Positions 9,426 to 18,157 of a stretch of 64,000 nt of DNA are shown piece after piece; position 1 is the stretch's first letter, and every line of letters starts with the position of its first letter. Under the pieces are notes generated by a model. That model had not been told where the DNA came from. It saw nothing but the letters and a program-made list of their open reading frames with translations, and ran no database searches. A program made the translations under genes and the position numbers. The DNA is from Actinomycetaceae bacterium zg-1166 (GTDB lineage Bacteria; Actinomycetota; Actinomycetes; Actinomycetales; Actinomycetaceae), in assembly GCA_015679245.1 (NCBI GenBank), contig CP064953.1, forward strand, positions 744,001 through 808,000, written 5' to 3'.

Positions 9426-10937
9426 TTAGGGGCGTCTCCAGGTTCGACCATCGCGCGCAAGCATCTCGTCGGCGGCCTGGGGTCCCCATGTTCCGGGGGC
9501 ATAAGTGGCGAGAGTTTCTGGGGAGGATTCCCAGGCTGCTTCAGCTTTGTCGAGGATATTCCAGGAAAGCTCAATTTCACGGGCTTGTGGGAAGAGAGGT
9601 GGCTCACCCAAGAGAACATCGAGGATGAGGCGTTCGTAAGCCTCAGGAGAATATTCGGTGAAGGCGTGACCGTAGGAGAAATCCATCGTCGTATCGCGCA
9701 GGTTCATCACTGCTCCTGGAACCTTCGAACCGAAGGTAAAAGTCATTCCCTCGTTCGGCTGAACGTGGATGACGAGAGTGTTGTGTCCCAAACCGTCTGT
9801 AGAGCTAAAGGGAAGGAACGGCGGATATTTGAAGACGATCGCAATTTCGGAAACACGGCGGCCAAGGCGCTTGCCAGCACGCAAGTAGAAAGGGACTCCA
9901 GACCAACGTCGAGTCTCAATCCCCAGGCGCAGAGCCGCGTAGGTATCGGTAGTGGAGGAAGCGGGAATTCCCTCTTCTTCTCGGTAAGCTCTCACCCACT
10001 GCCCACCTTGCCACCCTGATTCATATTGGGCGCGCACAGCCGATTCACTCACAGATCCAAAGAAGTGCGTGGCTTCCAGCACTTTCTCTTTTTCGATTCG
10101 CAGGGCTTCGGCGGAGAAAGAGGTGGGTTCTTCCATTGCTGTGAGCGCGAGGAGCTGGAGGAGATGGTTTTGAATGATGTCACGAGCAGCACCAATGCCA
10201 TCGTAGTATCCAGCGCGCGAACCAATCCCGATATCCTCCGCCATTGTGATCTGTACATGATCGACATGGTTCGAGTTCCACACTGGCTCAAAGAGTTCGT
10301 TGGCAAAGCGCAACGCAAGGAGATTTTGCACTGTCTCCTTACCTAAGTAGTGGTCGATACGAAAGACGGCACTCGGGTCAAAAACGCTCGTGACAACTTC
10401 GTCGAGCTTCTTGGCGCTGGCCGCATCCGAGCCGAAAGGTTTCTCGATAACGACGCGCCGCCAGGAATGATCTCCACCGTTGTGTAACCCGGCGCGCCCA
10501 AGACCGCCGAGCACAGTGGGGAAGAGTTCGGGTGGAATCGCGAGGTAGAAGGCAAAGTTTCCGGAGGTTCCGCGAGTCTCATCGAGTTCAGCAAGTGTGG
10601 AGCGAAGATCCTCATATGTGCAATCCTCAGTGTATTGACCAGCCACGATCCTCAGCCCCGACATGAGTTGAGAGAGAGTCGTCTCGTTGACCTCGGACTT
10701 TGCACCCTCACGGATAGCTTCTTCGATGACCTCGGGTAGGTCTGGACGAGGCTGACGTGCCACACCGACGATAGAGAAGGAAGGTGGCAAAAGGCCTCGG
10801 TGTGCCAAATCGTAAAGAGCGGGAAGAATCTTGCGTTTGGAGAGGTCACCTGTAATTCCGAAGAGTACGACCCCGCAGGGAGCCGCAATGCGCTGGAGCC
10901 GCGAATCGGGTATAGCACGCAGAAGATTCGTAACCAT
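9426..10937 (-). CDS. zwf: Glucose-6-phosphate 1-dehydrogenase
   Basis: A 503-residue Zwf that oxidises glucose-6-phosphate to 6-phosphogluconolactone, the entry step of the oxidative pentose phosphate pathway. The N-terminal LFGITGDLSKRKILPALYDL is the NADP-binding fold. RIDHYLGKE is the substrate-binding signature with the catalytic aspartate-histidine pair, and PFYLRAGKRL lies near the end. ATG 10937 follows a weak purine-rich site. It lies between tkt and opcA in the same direction. In many actinobacteria tal sits just before zwf, but here it is absent and a 323-bp non-coding gap separates zwf from tkt. Confidence 0.96.
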   Translation of the reverse strand: MVTNLLRAIPDSRLQRIAAPCGVVLFGITGDLSKRKILPALYDLAHRGLLPPSFSIVGVARQPRPDLPEVIEEAIREGAKSEVNETTLSQLMSGLRIVAGQYTEDCTYEDLRSTLAELDETRGTSGNFAFYLAIPPELFPTVLGGLGRAGLHNGGDHSWRRVVIEKPFGSDAASAKKLDEVVTSVFDPSAVFRIDHYLGKETVQNLLALRFANELFEPVWNSNHVDHVQITMAEDIGIGSRAGYYDGIGAARDIIQNHLLQLLALTAMEEPTSFSAEALRIEKEKVLEATHFFGSVSESAVRAQYESGWQGGQWVRAYREEEGIPASSTTDTYAALRLGIETRRWSGVPFYLRAGKRLGRRVSEIAIVFKYPPFLPFSSTDGLGHNTLVIHVQPNEGMTFTFGSKVPGAVMNLRDTTMDFSYGHAFTEYSPEAYERLILDVLLGEPPLFPQAREIELSWNILDKAEAAWESSPETLATYAPGTWGPQAADEMLARDGRTWRRP

Positions 10938-11260
10938 AGGAGTACCTCATGTAGATAACGGAAGATGTTTTTTTGTTATACACGTCTGGCCGCTTTCCCG
11001 TCAGTGACGCCGAGCGCGGCAGATGTGACGTTCGCTGAGGGCGCAGGAGAGTGGCGTGGCACGCAGAGAAGGTGCGTCTGACCTATGCATATGCAGAGAA
11101 CTGTGGAGAGGGGAACTCGTGAACAGCCCTGAGAGGCAAACAGCCTTGAGACATCAAGAATACTTGTGCTCATTCCAAGCAGAGCAAAGTGTCTTATCTC
11201 TGGAACAGAGTGAGGTGGGTCGTGGAGAACCCACAACCCACCTCACTAAGAGTGCTTGAC
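10938..11260. other. Gap between zwf and tkt without a gene
   Basis: No supported gene. It contains the tkt terminator hairpin at 11209-11247. The rest must hold the zwf leader and promoter on the minus strand, but no convincing -35/-10 pair was picked out. This is the place where tal stands in many relatives. Confidence 0.6.
11209..11247 (-). terminator. Hairpin after tkt
   Basis: Arms of 17 bp (11209-11225 and 11231-11247) with one mismatch and a 5-nt loop start 14 bp after the tkt stop on the minus strand. There is no clear U tract. Confidence 0.65.
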
Positions 11261-13324
11261 TCAGGCGAGAGTGCTCTTAGCAGCTTCGACGATGGCTTCG
11301 ACAGTGATGCCGAATTCCTTGAAGAGAAGGCCAGCAGCAGCCGAGGCGCCGTAGTGATCGATACCCACGCTGGCACCCTTATCGCCAACAATGCCAGCCC
11401 AACCGAAGGTGGCACCAGCTTCGACGGAGACGCGGGCTGCAACATCAGGAAGGATCACGCTGTTGCGGTACTCGGCATCCTGAGCGTTGAACCACTCAAG
11501 GCAGGGGAGGGAGATGACGCGGGCACCGATTCCTTCCTTAGCTAGAGCTTCGCGGGCTGCAACGGCGAGTTGAACTTCCGAGCCGGTGGCGAGGAGCTGC
11601 ACATCAACCTTCCCCGTGGGCGAATCAGCGAGCACGTAACCGCCACGGAGGACACCTTCAGTGGAAGTGCCTTCGAGAACTGGCAGGTTCTGGCGAGAGA
11701 GCACAATGCCCGAAGGGCCGCTGGTGTGTTCGATGATGCCACGCCAAGCAGCAGCCGTTTCGTTTGCATCTGCTGGGCGGACGAGAGACAGGTTCGGGAT
11801 TGCTCGGTAAGACCACAGATGTTCAATCGGCTGGTGAGTAGGGCCGTCCTCACCTACACCGATGGAATCGTGCGTCCATACGTACACCGAGGGGACGTTC
11901 ATGAGTGCGGCTAGGCGAACAGCCGGACGCATGTAATCGGAGAACACGAAGAATGTGCCGCCGTAGACACGGGTAAGGCCGTGGATCGTGATTCCATTAA
12001 CAATCGCACCCATACCGTGCTCTCGGATACCGAAGTGGAGAGTGCGACCGTATTCACTGCCTGGCCACTCCTTCGTCACACGGTCGGCGGGAAGGAAGGA
12101 AGGCTCTCCCTTCATCGTTGTGTTATTCGATCCAGCAAGGTCAGCCGAGCCGCCCCAGAGCTCAGGGAGGACAGGGGCAAGGGCAGTGAGGACGTTGCCG
12201 GAGGCCGCACGAGTGGCGATCGAGGTGCCCACCTCGAATGTGGGAAGTTCCTTCTCCCATCCCTTGGGGAGTTCACGCGCAACCAGACGATCGAGGAGAG
12301 CGGCACGCTCCGGGTTAGCTTTGCGCCAGGCAGCGATCTTGGTGTCGTAGAGTTCGCGAGCTTTAGCAGCACGTGAGGCAGCCTGAGTGCGGGTATGTTC
12401 GATGACTTCAGGAGCCACGTCGAAAGACTTCTCTGGATCGAGGCCGAGGATCTTCTTCAGTCCGGCAATTTCTTCTGTACCAAGAGCCGAACCGTGTGCC
12501 TCGTGACTTCCGCGCTTCGTGGGCGAGGGCCAGGCCATGATCGTGGAGAGGCGGATGAAGGAAGGACGATCGGTGACGGCTTTGGCTTCTTCAATGGCGT
12601 CGAAGAGCCCCTGAACGTCTTCTTTGTATTCGGTGCCGCCGTTCGTCCAATCCACGTGCTGAACATGCCAGCCATAAGCTGCATAGCGGGCTTCAACATC
12701 CTCGGTGAAGGCCACCTGTGTATCACCTTCGATAGAGATACGGTTATCGTCCCAGATGGCGATGAGGTTGCCCAGGCGCTGTGTGCCAGCAAGCGAGGAA
12801 GCTTCGGATGTGACGCCTTCTTCAAGACAACCTTCTCCTACCACCGCATAGATGAAGTGATCGAAGGGAGATTCACCTGCGGGTGCCTCAGGATCGAGGA
12901 GACCGCGCTCACGGCGAGCTGCCATTGCCATACCTACGGCAGAGGAAAGCCCTTGGCCGAGCGGGCCAGTGGTGAGTTCCACGCCTTTGGTGTGCCCGTA
13001 CTCGGGGTGGCCAGGGGTGAGTGAACCCCAGGTGCGTAGTGCTTGGAGATCTTCGAGCTCAAGACCATAACCTGCAAAGTAAAGCTGGTTGTAGAGAGTG
13101 ACCGAGGAATGCCCGATCGAGAGGACGAACCGATCACGCCCGAGCCATGTGGGGTCAGCCGGATCATGCTTCATGACCTTCTGGAAAAGAAGGTAGGCCA
13201 TCGGCGAAAGGGAGACAGCTGTACCGGGGTGACCGTTGCCGACCTTCTGAACGGCATCGGCCGCAAGTGCGCGCCCGGTATCAACCGCACGCTGGTCGAG
13301 ATCGGTCCACGTAAGCTCCGCCAT
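11261..13324 (-). CDS. tkt: Transketolase
   Basis: A 687-residue thiamine-diphosphate transketolase that moves two-carbon units between sugar phosphates. Visible segments are GNGHPGTAVSLSP (substrate side), GPLGQGLSSAVGMA, the ThDP motif beginning GEGCLEEGV and ending at the NLIAIWDDNRISIEG region, and HDSIGVGEDGPTHQPIEHL in the pyrimidine-binding domain. ATG 13324 is chosen because AAAGGAG stands six bases before it; the frame could extend to 13369 without a ribosome site. Transcription would run on towards zwf and opcA, although a hairpin follows the stop. Confidence 0.96.
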   Translation of the reverse strand: MAELTWTDLDQRAVDTGRALAADAVQKVGNGHPGTAVSLSPMAYLLFQKVMKHDPADPTWLGRDRFVLSIGHSSVTLYNQLYFAGYGLELEDLQALRTWGSLTPGHPEYGHTKGVELTTGPLGQGLSSAVGMAMAARRERGLLDPEAPAGESPFDHFIYAVVGEGCLEEGVTSEASSLAGTQRLGNLIAIWDDNRISIEGDTQVAFTEDVEARYAAYGWHVQHVDWTNGGTEYKEDVQGLFDAIEEAKAVTDRPSFIRLSTIMAWPSPTKRGSHEAHGSALGTEEIAGLKKILGLDPEKSFDVAPEVIEHTRTQAASRAAKARELYDTKIAAWRKANPERAALLDRLVARELPKGWEKELPTFEVGTSIATRAASGNVLTALAPVLPELWGGSADLAGSNNTTMKGEPSFLPADRVTKEWPGSEYGRTLHFGIREHGMGAIVNGITIHGLTRVYGGTFFVFSDYMRPAVRLAALMNVPSVYVWTHDSIGVGEDGPTHQPIEHLWSYRAIPNLSLVRPADANETAAAWRGIIEHTSGPSGIVLSRQNLPVLEGTSTEGVLRGGYVLADSPTGKVDVQLLATGSEVQLAVAAREALAKEGIGARVISLPCLEWFNAQDAEYRNSVILPDVAARVSVEAGATFGWAGIVGDKGASVGIDHYGASAAAGLLFKEFGITVEAIVEAAKSTLA

Positions 13325-13962
13325 TGCAACTCCTTTGAGTTCGTTGAGTCCCAGCCTGCCTGGAAACACTGTTTTTCATTCTACGCGCCTTGAACCTGGT
13401 GAAAGATGCGATGGTCCCACGTGCAGAGGGTACGTATGCTCGTGCACTATCGCCCAACTTTTTCTTGGCACGACGAATTTGTCAGCGTACGAGTACGTAT
13501 GTGCAGGTACGTGAGTGTAGGTACGTGAGTGCAGAGGCTCGGTAGGTTTGCCTGTCGTGTCGATGCGTACACCACCTCGAATAACAACGAACCCGCATAT
13601 ATAACACGTGGGTGTATGACAACCGTGGGCACGCGTAGTGTAGGCACGCGTACAACCGTGGGTGCGTGTACAACCGTGGGCGTGTGTGTGATGAGATTCG
13701 TCGGGTAGGGAGAATGGGAGGGCAGATAAAGGTTTGTTGTGCAGAAAGGAGCGTACGAGAAAAGAGGGAGATGGGAAAGGGAAGCGTGTAGGAAAAAGGC
13801 AGGGGAGGTGTATTGAAATTGAGTTAGGAGGATGACGAGATTCTTCGGCGGTTATACGTTAATAGATGGTCACACATGAATAGAGGGACTCCCGCAAGTC
13901 TTATAAAAATATGGAGAAGCCATAAGATAAAGGAGTTCCGCAAGTCTTATAAGATTAAGACC
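13325..13962. repeat. Non-coding gap with two short tandem arrays
   Basis: No gene is supported. Positions 13493-13534 hold three 14-bp units of the type GTACGTGAGTGTAG. Positions 13619-13690 hold 18-bp units of the type ACAACCGTGGGTGCGTGT. The strand carrying GT-rich DNA is the plus strand throughout. The stretch just before xerD holds the direct repeat described separately. Confidence 0.75.
13892..13961 (+). promoter_or_regulatory. Duplicated 15-bp word and dyad directly before xerD
   Basis: CCGCAAGTCTTATAA occurs at 13892-13906 and again, identical, at 13938-13952. The second copy runs into a dyad GTCTTA-N6-TAAGAC (13944-13961) that ends one base before the chosen xerD ATG. It could be a duplicated promoter or operator, or a translation-control hairpin. 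Confidence 0.5.
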
Positions 13963-14874
13963 ATGCCCATCAACCAGTTCGATCGCGCGATTTCCCGTTA
14001 CTTCGATTACGTGAGTGTGGAGCGTGCACTTTCTCCGAATACTGTGGGGGCTTATCGTCGTGATCTTGCAATGTATGCAGCTCATCTGGCTTCACGCTCA
14101 AAGGAAGAGCCAGCTCTTATCTGCGAAGAAGACGTCGCCTCCTTTGCCGAAACGCTGGCAGGGAAGGCACCTTCCTCAATTGCACGAGCGATTACGAGTG
14201 TGCGTTCTTTCCACAAATTCCTCTACGAAGAGGGAGCGACGTCTACGAATCCTGCGGCCTTTGTGACCCCACCAAAGCTGCCCGGACGCCTCCCCAAAGC
14301 ACTCACCGTGGACGAGACAGCTCGCCTTATCGAAGCAGCAAAACTGGGGGAGGGAGTAGAAGCTCTGCGTGATGGAGCACTCGTAGAAGTGCTCTACGGA
14401 ACAGGAGCACGAATCTCTGAGGCTGTGGGTTTAGCGATCGACGATATTGACCTTGAAGCTCGCACTATTCGTCTCTTTGGGAAAGGACGAAAAGAGCGCG
14501 TGCTACCGCTAGGAGAGTATGCGGCGCGGGCTGTGGAGGCCTACCTCACGCGGGCACGTCCGGTACTTGCGCGTAAAGGCAAGGGAACAGCTCTGCTCTT
14601 TCTCAACTCTCGGGGGCGTCCACTTTCTCGACAAAGTGCCTGGCATGTTCTTGTACGGGCAGCCGAGCGTGCGGAGTTGAGTGCGCATGTCTCCCCGCAC
14701 ACGTTGCGCCATTCCTTTGCTACACATCTCCTCCAGGGTGGCGCAGACGTGCGTGTAGTTCAGGAATTATTGGGACATTCGTCAGTGATGACCACACAGA
14801 TCTATACCCACCTCACACAGGAGAGTGTGCGCGAGGTGTACGCAAGCGCGCACCCGCGAGCTTTACGTGGATAG
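13963..14874 (+). CDS. xerD: Tyrosine recombinase XerD/XerC
   Basis: A 303-residue tyrosine recombinase with an N-terminal SAM-like domain (residues 1-100) and a complete catalytic set: Arg150 (TGARISE), Lys174 (GKGRKER), His246 and Arg249 (HTLRHSF), His272 (LLGHSS) and Tyr281 (IYTH). This matches the chromosome dimer resolvases XerC/XerD in length and spacing, and XerD is the better guess. ATG 13963 is used because the protein then starts as in relatives; the frame is open to 13876. In many actinobacteria xerD stands next to parA-scpA-scpB, but here that block is 23.5 kb away at 38415. Confidence 0.88.
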   Translation: MPINQFDRAISRYFDYVSVERALSPNTVGAYRRDLAMYAAHLASRSKEEPALICEEDVASFAETLAGKAPSSIARAITSVRSFHKFLYEEGATSTNPAAFVTPPKLPGRLPKALTVDETARLIEAAKLGEGVEALRDGALVEVLYGTGARISEAVGLAIDDIDLEARTIRLFGKGRKERVLPLGEYAARAVEAYLTRARPVLARKGKGTALLFLNSRGRPLSRQSAWHVLVRAAERAELSAHVSPHTLRHSFATHLLQGGADVRVVQELLGHSSVMTTQIYTHLTQESVREVYASAHPRALRG

Positions 14875-15183
14875 GCGGCAACAACCTCGCTCACCGCGAC
14901 TTCGTTTTCACATCCGTAAACCGTGCGCGGATAGGCATATTGAACTGGTGCGGATAAGTGTGCAGAGCCTGGGCAGATATGTGTGTAGAGCTTGGGAGCA
15001 GATAGAGATAAGTGTACGGAGCTGATAGGGACGGATAGGTAACTAGATTGGGTCTGGCAGAGTGAGAGGGTAACTCAGTATCGGCATTTCGCGCTGTGAA
15101 GTTGTGGGTGAGGTCACGTGCGGGGACATGCGGTTGATACGTGGCGCGGTGTACCATCGTTGAGTCGCACTGAGGGTGCGTAC
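14875..15183. repeat. Gap with degenerate 23-28 bp repeats
   Basis: No gene is supported. From about 14940 to 15030 there are three degenerate copies of a unit like GCGGATAAGTGTGCAGAGC. The last 60 bp contain the tRNA-Gly leader, with TTGATA at 15134 but no well-spaced -10. Confidence 0.6.
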
Positions 15184-15259
15184 GCGGATGTGGCTCAGTT
15201 GGTAGAGCATCACCTTGCCAAGGTGAGGGTCGCGGGTTCGAGTCCCGTCATCCGCTCCA
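15184..15259 (+). tRNA. tRNA-Gly (anticodon GCC)
   Basis: A full cloverleaf of 76 nt. The acceptor arm GCGGATG pairs with CATCCGC, the anticodon loop TTGCCAA gives GCC, the T arm is CGGGTTCGAGTCCCG, and CCA is encoded at 15257-15259. It marks the left border of the accessory stretch that ends near 18760. Confidence 0.97.
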
Positions 15260-15590
15260 CTGTCCCGAGTTGGGACATAGTTGACACTATATGTGTTTTG
15301 GGTGAACAGTCAGTGTTCATGTCCTAGGAGTCCTTTGGGTGAGCCGTCACCAGAGAGCAATCCACACAATGTGCGCGAAGCGCTAGCCTGCACGGAACCT
15401 ATGCACAGGTTCATCTGATTGGCGTGTCAATGGTTGCGATTCTCGCCGCGGTCGTGGATAAAGCGAGGTTCTTGTGGCCGGCAGGCGTGCCGACTGGCCT
15501 GGTTGGGCTCTGCGGTGGTGCTGCTTAGGAACCAGACCGGACTTGCTTCCTGGGACTCGCTGCTTTGTTGCTCAGGGCGCAGTTGTTAGC
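15260..15590. other. Gap with a possible insertion-sequence end
   Basis: No complete gene. Right after the tRNA, TGTCCC-N5-GGGACA (15261-15277) and the neighbouring TGTCAACT on the minus strand resemble the ends of IS481-like elements, but no transposase reading frame was found. A short hydrophobic frame near 15424-15528 has no clear start or homologue and is left uncalled. Confidence 0.35.
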
Positions 15591-16517
15591 TCAGTCCTGA
15601 CGCTTCCGACGATGAACCAGGAGGAGTAGTCCACCAGCAACTGCCAGACCGCCAACACCGACAGTCATACCAGTGAGGTTCACACCGGTGGAAGCCAGGC
15701 CTGGACGACTCGGACGATTGGGCACCACCGAAGGGTTCGGATCGACCGAGGGGTTCGGGTTCGGGATCTCCGGAGTAGGCGTGGGGCTCGGTTCCGGGGT
15801 GGGTGTGGGAGTTGGGGGTTCTGGGTTAGGAATGGGGGTCGGGTTTGGGTTCGGCTCATCAACTTCCAACCTGATCCTGAACTCGATAGAGACTTTCTCT
15901 TTCTGAGTGTCATTCCCGTTTTCCATGAACGGGAAAGCAATCCGAGCGCCAAAGGCGAGGGTTTCACCTGGGGGCACCGTCAGCACTGTGGTCTCCCTAG
16001 TGCCGTTGCACCGGAGACTCTCAGCGACCATGCCGCCGCCGTCGTAGGTGATGTTGGCATCCATCCCTGGAGAGTAGAACGTGGTCTTCCCGTCGGGATG
16101 CGGCAGACTCATGAGGAATGGGTCATCCGCGAATGATGCTCCCACGCAGCGCTCATTCGCCCAGGCCATGGCCACGACAACTCTTGCTTCCTGGCTGCCC
16201 GTGTTCTTCACATCGAACCCGCCCATGATCGAACCACCTGGTGACAATGCGAAGGGGCTATCCTGCCCGTCACCAAGCGTCAGTTTCGGAACGCTGTTCG
16301 TCGTCGTCTTGTTCGTGCTGTCCACGCAGAACGTATCTTCGGGGCAGGTTGCTCCCGTCGGCGCGCCACGTTCCTCCGCAACAGCGGCTGTGGTGGAGCC
16401 CAGGGCTAGGGCGCCAGCGAATACCGTCGCACCTAGACACTTTGCGAATCGGCTTGACCTAGGTGCACTCAAACCGCTGCTGGTTTGCTGCGACAGGGGA
16501 ACCAACAACGTCTTCAT
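15591..16517 (-). CDS. Sortase-anchored surface protein with LAXTG signal
   Basis: A 308-residue secreted protein. It has an N-terminal signal peptide with a hydrophobic core (residues 28-45, cleavage likely at AVA/EE), a beta-rich domain at residues 50-215 with five or more cysteines, a proline-rich spacer of PNPTP and PTPEP units (about 220-270), and a C-terminal sorting signal. The last 35 residues hold LASTG, then a hydrophobic helix, then RRKRQD. LAXTG is the motif used by class E sortases in actinobacteria. No sortase gene is in this window. The start follows GAGGAGATCACT. The binding partner and role are unknown. It lies in the tRNA-Gly-bounded accessory stretch. Confidence 0.85.
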   Translation of the reverse strand: MKTLLVPLSQQTSSGLSAPRSSRFAKCLGATVFAGALALGSTTAAVAEERGAPTGATCPEDTFCVDSTNKTTTNSVPKLTLGDGQDSPFALSPGGSIMGGFDVKNTGSQEARVVVAMAWANERCVGASFADDPFLMSLPHPDGKTTFYSPGMDANITYDGGGMVAESLRCNGTRETTVLTVPPGETLAFGARIAFPFMENGNDTQKEKVSIEFRIRLEVDEPNPNPTPIPNPEPPTPTPTPEPSPTPTPEIPNPNPSVDPNPSVVPNRPSRPGLASTGVNLTGMTVGVGGLAVAGGLLLLVHRRKRQD

Positions 16518-17234
16518 AGTGATCTCCTCGGGCGGGTGGAAAAGTATCTGTGCTGGTAGTGTGGGTAATTTTCGCTATTCAACCACCGTTTAGCCCGCAG
16601 CACAACCGCAGTCACATCGTTATGCTCGCGATCCTGCCGTTGCAGCCATGTGTCTAGTTGGCCACAACCACGTGCCGCCCATCAGTCTCTAAACAGCACT
16701 GTGCCTCACCCACTATATTGGTGACGCTATGGCCAATGGTGATCGAATCACTTGCTTACGCTGCTTAGCAAACAACCTGACCGCGGTGGGCTAACCGCAT
16801 ATTAGATAGCTTCTCTTTGCATGAAGAAGTTCTATGGCAAGCGACCGATCATGGGCATATTTCAGCCGAAGCGTGGGATGGGTGAGATCTATTTCAGAGT
16901 GGAAAGGAAACAGCGCAGTGATAAAGAAAGCGTGTGCCTTAAGCGTATGGGTAACTTCTACGCCCATTGGATAAAGCTGTTGAGGATTAGTTGTTGAGAA
17001 TTCTAACTTTGGCTATGAAGTCGCTGATCTGGAATAGTCTAGGCAAACCGCTTGGAACTAAACGTTCCAAGCGGGCGAATCATGTGATTTTCAGAATTGA
17101 ATTCAAACTACATAGTAGTGACATTTCTGTATTCCGGAGAAAGATCAACAGTTGCGACTATCAAGCCACTTGCATTCATCTAGATAGCTAAGTTTCTCTT
17201 AAGTTCTCCTTGATCGAAACTGAGCTGCCTTCTT
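16518..17234. other. Gene-poor, AT-richer accessory DNA
   Basis: No gene is supported. A 66-codon frame at 16991-17191 contains a perfect 11-bp hairpin and no family signature, so it is not called. The region lies between the LAXTG protein (its promoter must be in 16518-16600) and the first broken secreted-protein gene. Confidence 0.5.
17048..17074. terminator. Perfect 11-bp hairpin, possible terminator
   Basis: CCGCTTGGAAC (17048-17058), a 5-nt loop and GTTCCAAGCGG (17064-17074). It lies 160 bp downstream of the minus-strand pseudogene ending at 17235, so it may once have ended that transcript. There is no T tract on either side. Confidence 0.4.
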
Positions 17235-17442
17235 TCATGGTAATTTAAGTCCTTTATCCTCGATCGGAGTAAGGGCACGCTTCTCAGAAGGGACGACGAT
17301 AGTTTCGGATATCTGACTGCCATCAGCAAGGGCTATAATTTTCTGTGTGGACGACTCCAGTGAAGCTGGTGCTAGTAAGAATTAATGCAAGTACAAGTCC
17401 GAGCAAGTGATTGAATGATCGAGTAATCGATCGAGTCTTCAT
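17235..17442 (-). pseudogene. Frameshifted small secreted protein gene
   Basis: From ATG 17442 the frame encodes a signal peptide (MKTRSITRSF, then LLGLVLALILTSTSF) but stops after 39 codons. The +1 frame, joined near position 17365, continues as SLESSTQKIIALADGSQI and on through EKRALTPIEDKGLKLP to a stop at 17235-17237, which would give about 69 residues in all. The length of 208 nt fits a single-base indel. Alternatively the 39-residue product is itself the functional peptide. No family was recognised. It is close to a second broken gene of the same type. Confidence 0.45.
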
Positions 17443-17918
17443 TCAACTCTCACAATAGTGAATTATTATGACCCATGGTATAGAAGTTTATTTACAGGTC
17501 GCGCTTTTAACAAATAAATGGGTGCTAATAAACAATATCCGTCCCTCAGTGCGTATCCACACTGCATCACGAATCCTCAATATCTTGTGATGTTGGCATC
17601 CACGTGAGTGTCTATGCGAGCCGTGTGAGTACTCACAGCGACCTGTTGCGCAATAAGTGCACACACCGCAGCAGTGAACGGAGCTGTTTTCACCATAACT
17701 GTGAAGTGTCTCAAATTTTATTCCTGGGTAAGTGGCTTATTTTAATTATTGTTTGTTGACGCTTCGCGTTCCAAAATTCCTTCTTCTACCTTGACTACTG
17801 TCTGGTAGAGGTAGAAGAACTGTGGGTTAATGGACAAAATGTGGGTCTAATGCTGGCGTGTCGTTAGTTGTGGATAGACGCCCACACTCGCATTTTTATC
17901 TCTGCATATTGCTTGCCT
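17443..17918. other. AT-rich gap between two broken secreted-protein genes
   Basis: No gene is supported. The stretch near 17476-17540 and 17700-17770 is strongly AT-rich. No repeat array or RNA gene was recognised. Confidence 0.4.
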
Positions 17919-18157
17919 CTAGATCCTGTTTTGTCTGATAAGTACCAGCTTAAAGTAGTTCCGATAGTTCCACAAAGTGCTTTTACAATCAATTAAAGTG
18001 GGATCCAGTTCCTCAGATAAACTAGTCTGAGAAATAATTAGTTCATTTTTATTCAGCGGAGTTTTAGGTGTTGGAGTGGATGCCTGAGCAACAGCGTTTC
18101 CTCCAGAACCATCACTATCGAAATAAGAGCGGTGTACATTGGCGTAGTAATCTTCAT
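17919..18157 (-). pseudogene. Second frameshifted secreted protein gene
   Basis: ATG 18157 (AGGATCGAGGTG upstream) opens a signal peptide MKITTPMYTALISIVMVL, but this frame ends after 34 codons. A neighbouring frame continues GGNAVAQASTPTPKTPLNK and runs to the stop at 17919, giving a sensible cleavage site (AVAQA followed by STPTP) and a polar tail with one cysteine. The span of 239 nt is not a multiple of three, as expected after one indel. No family was recognised. It may be a decayed relative of the first broken gene: same strand, same signal-peptide style, 480 bp away. Confidence 0.45.

Noticed and set aside
15118-15327. Frame running through tRNA-Gly
   Set aside because: The encoded segment is only the translation of the tRNA itself, a known artefact.
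15261-15340. Calling a full insertion sequence after tRNA-Gly
   Set aside because: Only an end-like palindrome is present; no transposase frame and no matching second end were found.
15673-15906. Glycine/valine-rich plus-strand frame
   Set aside because: It is the complement of the proline-rich spacer of the LAXTG protein.
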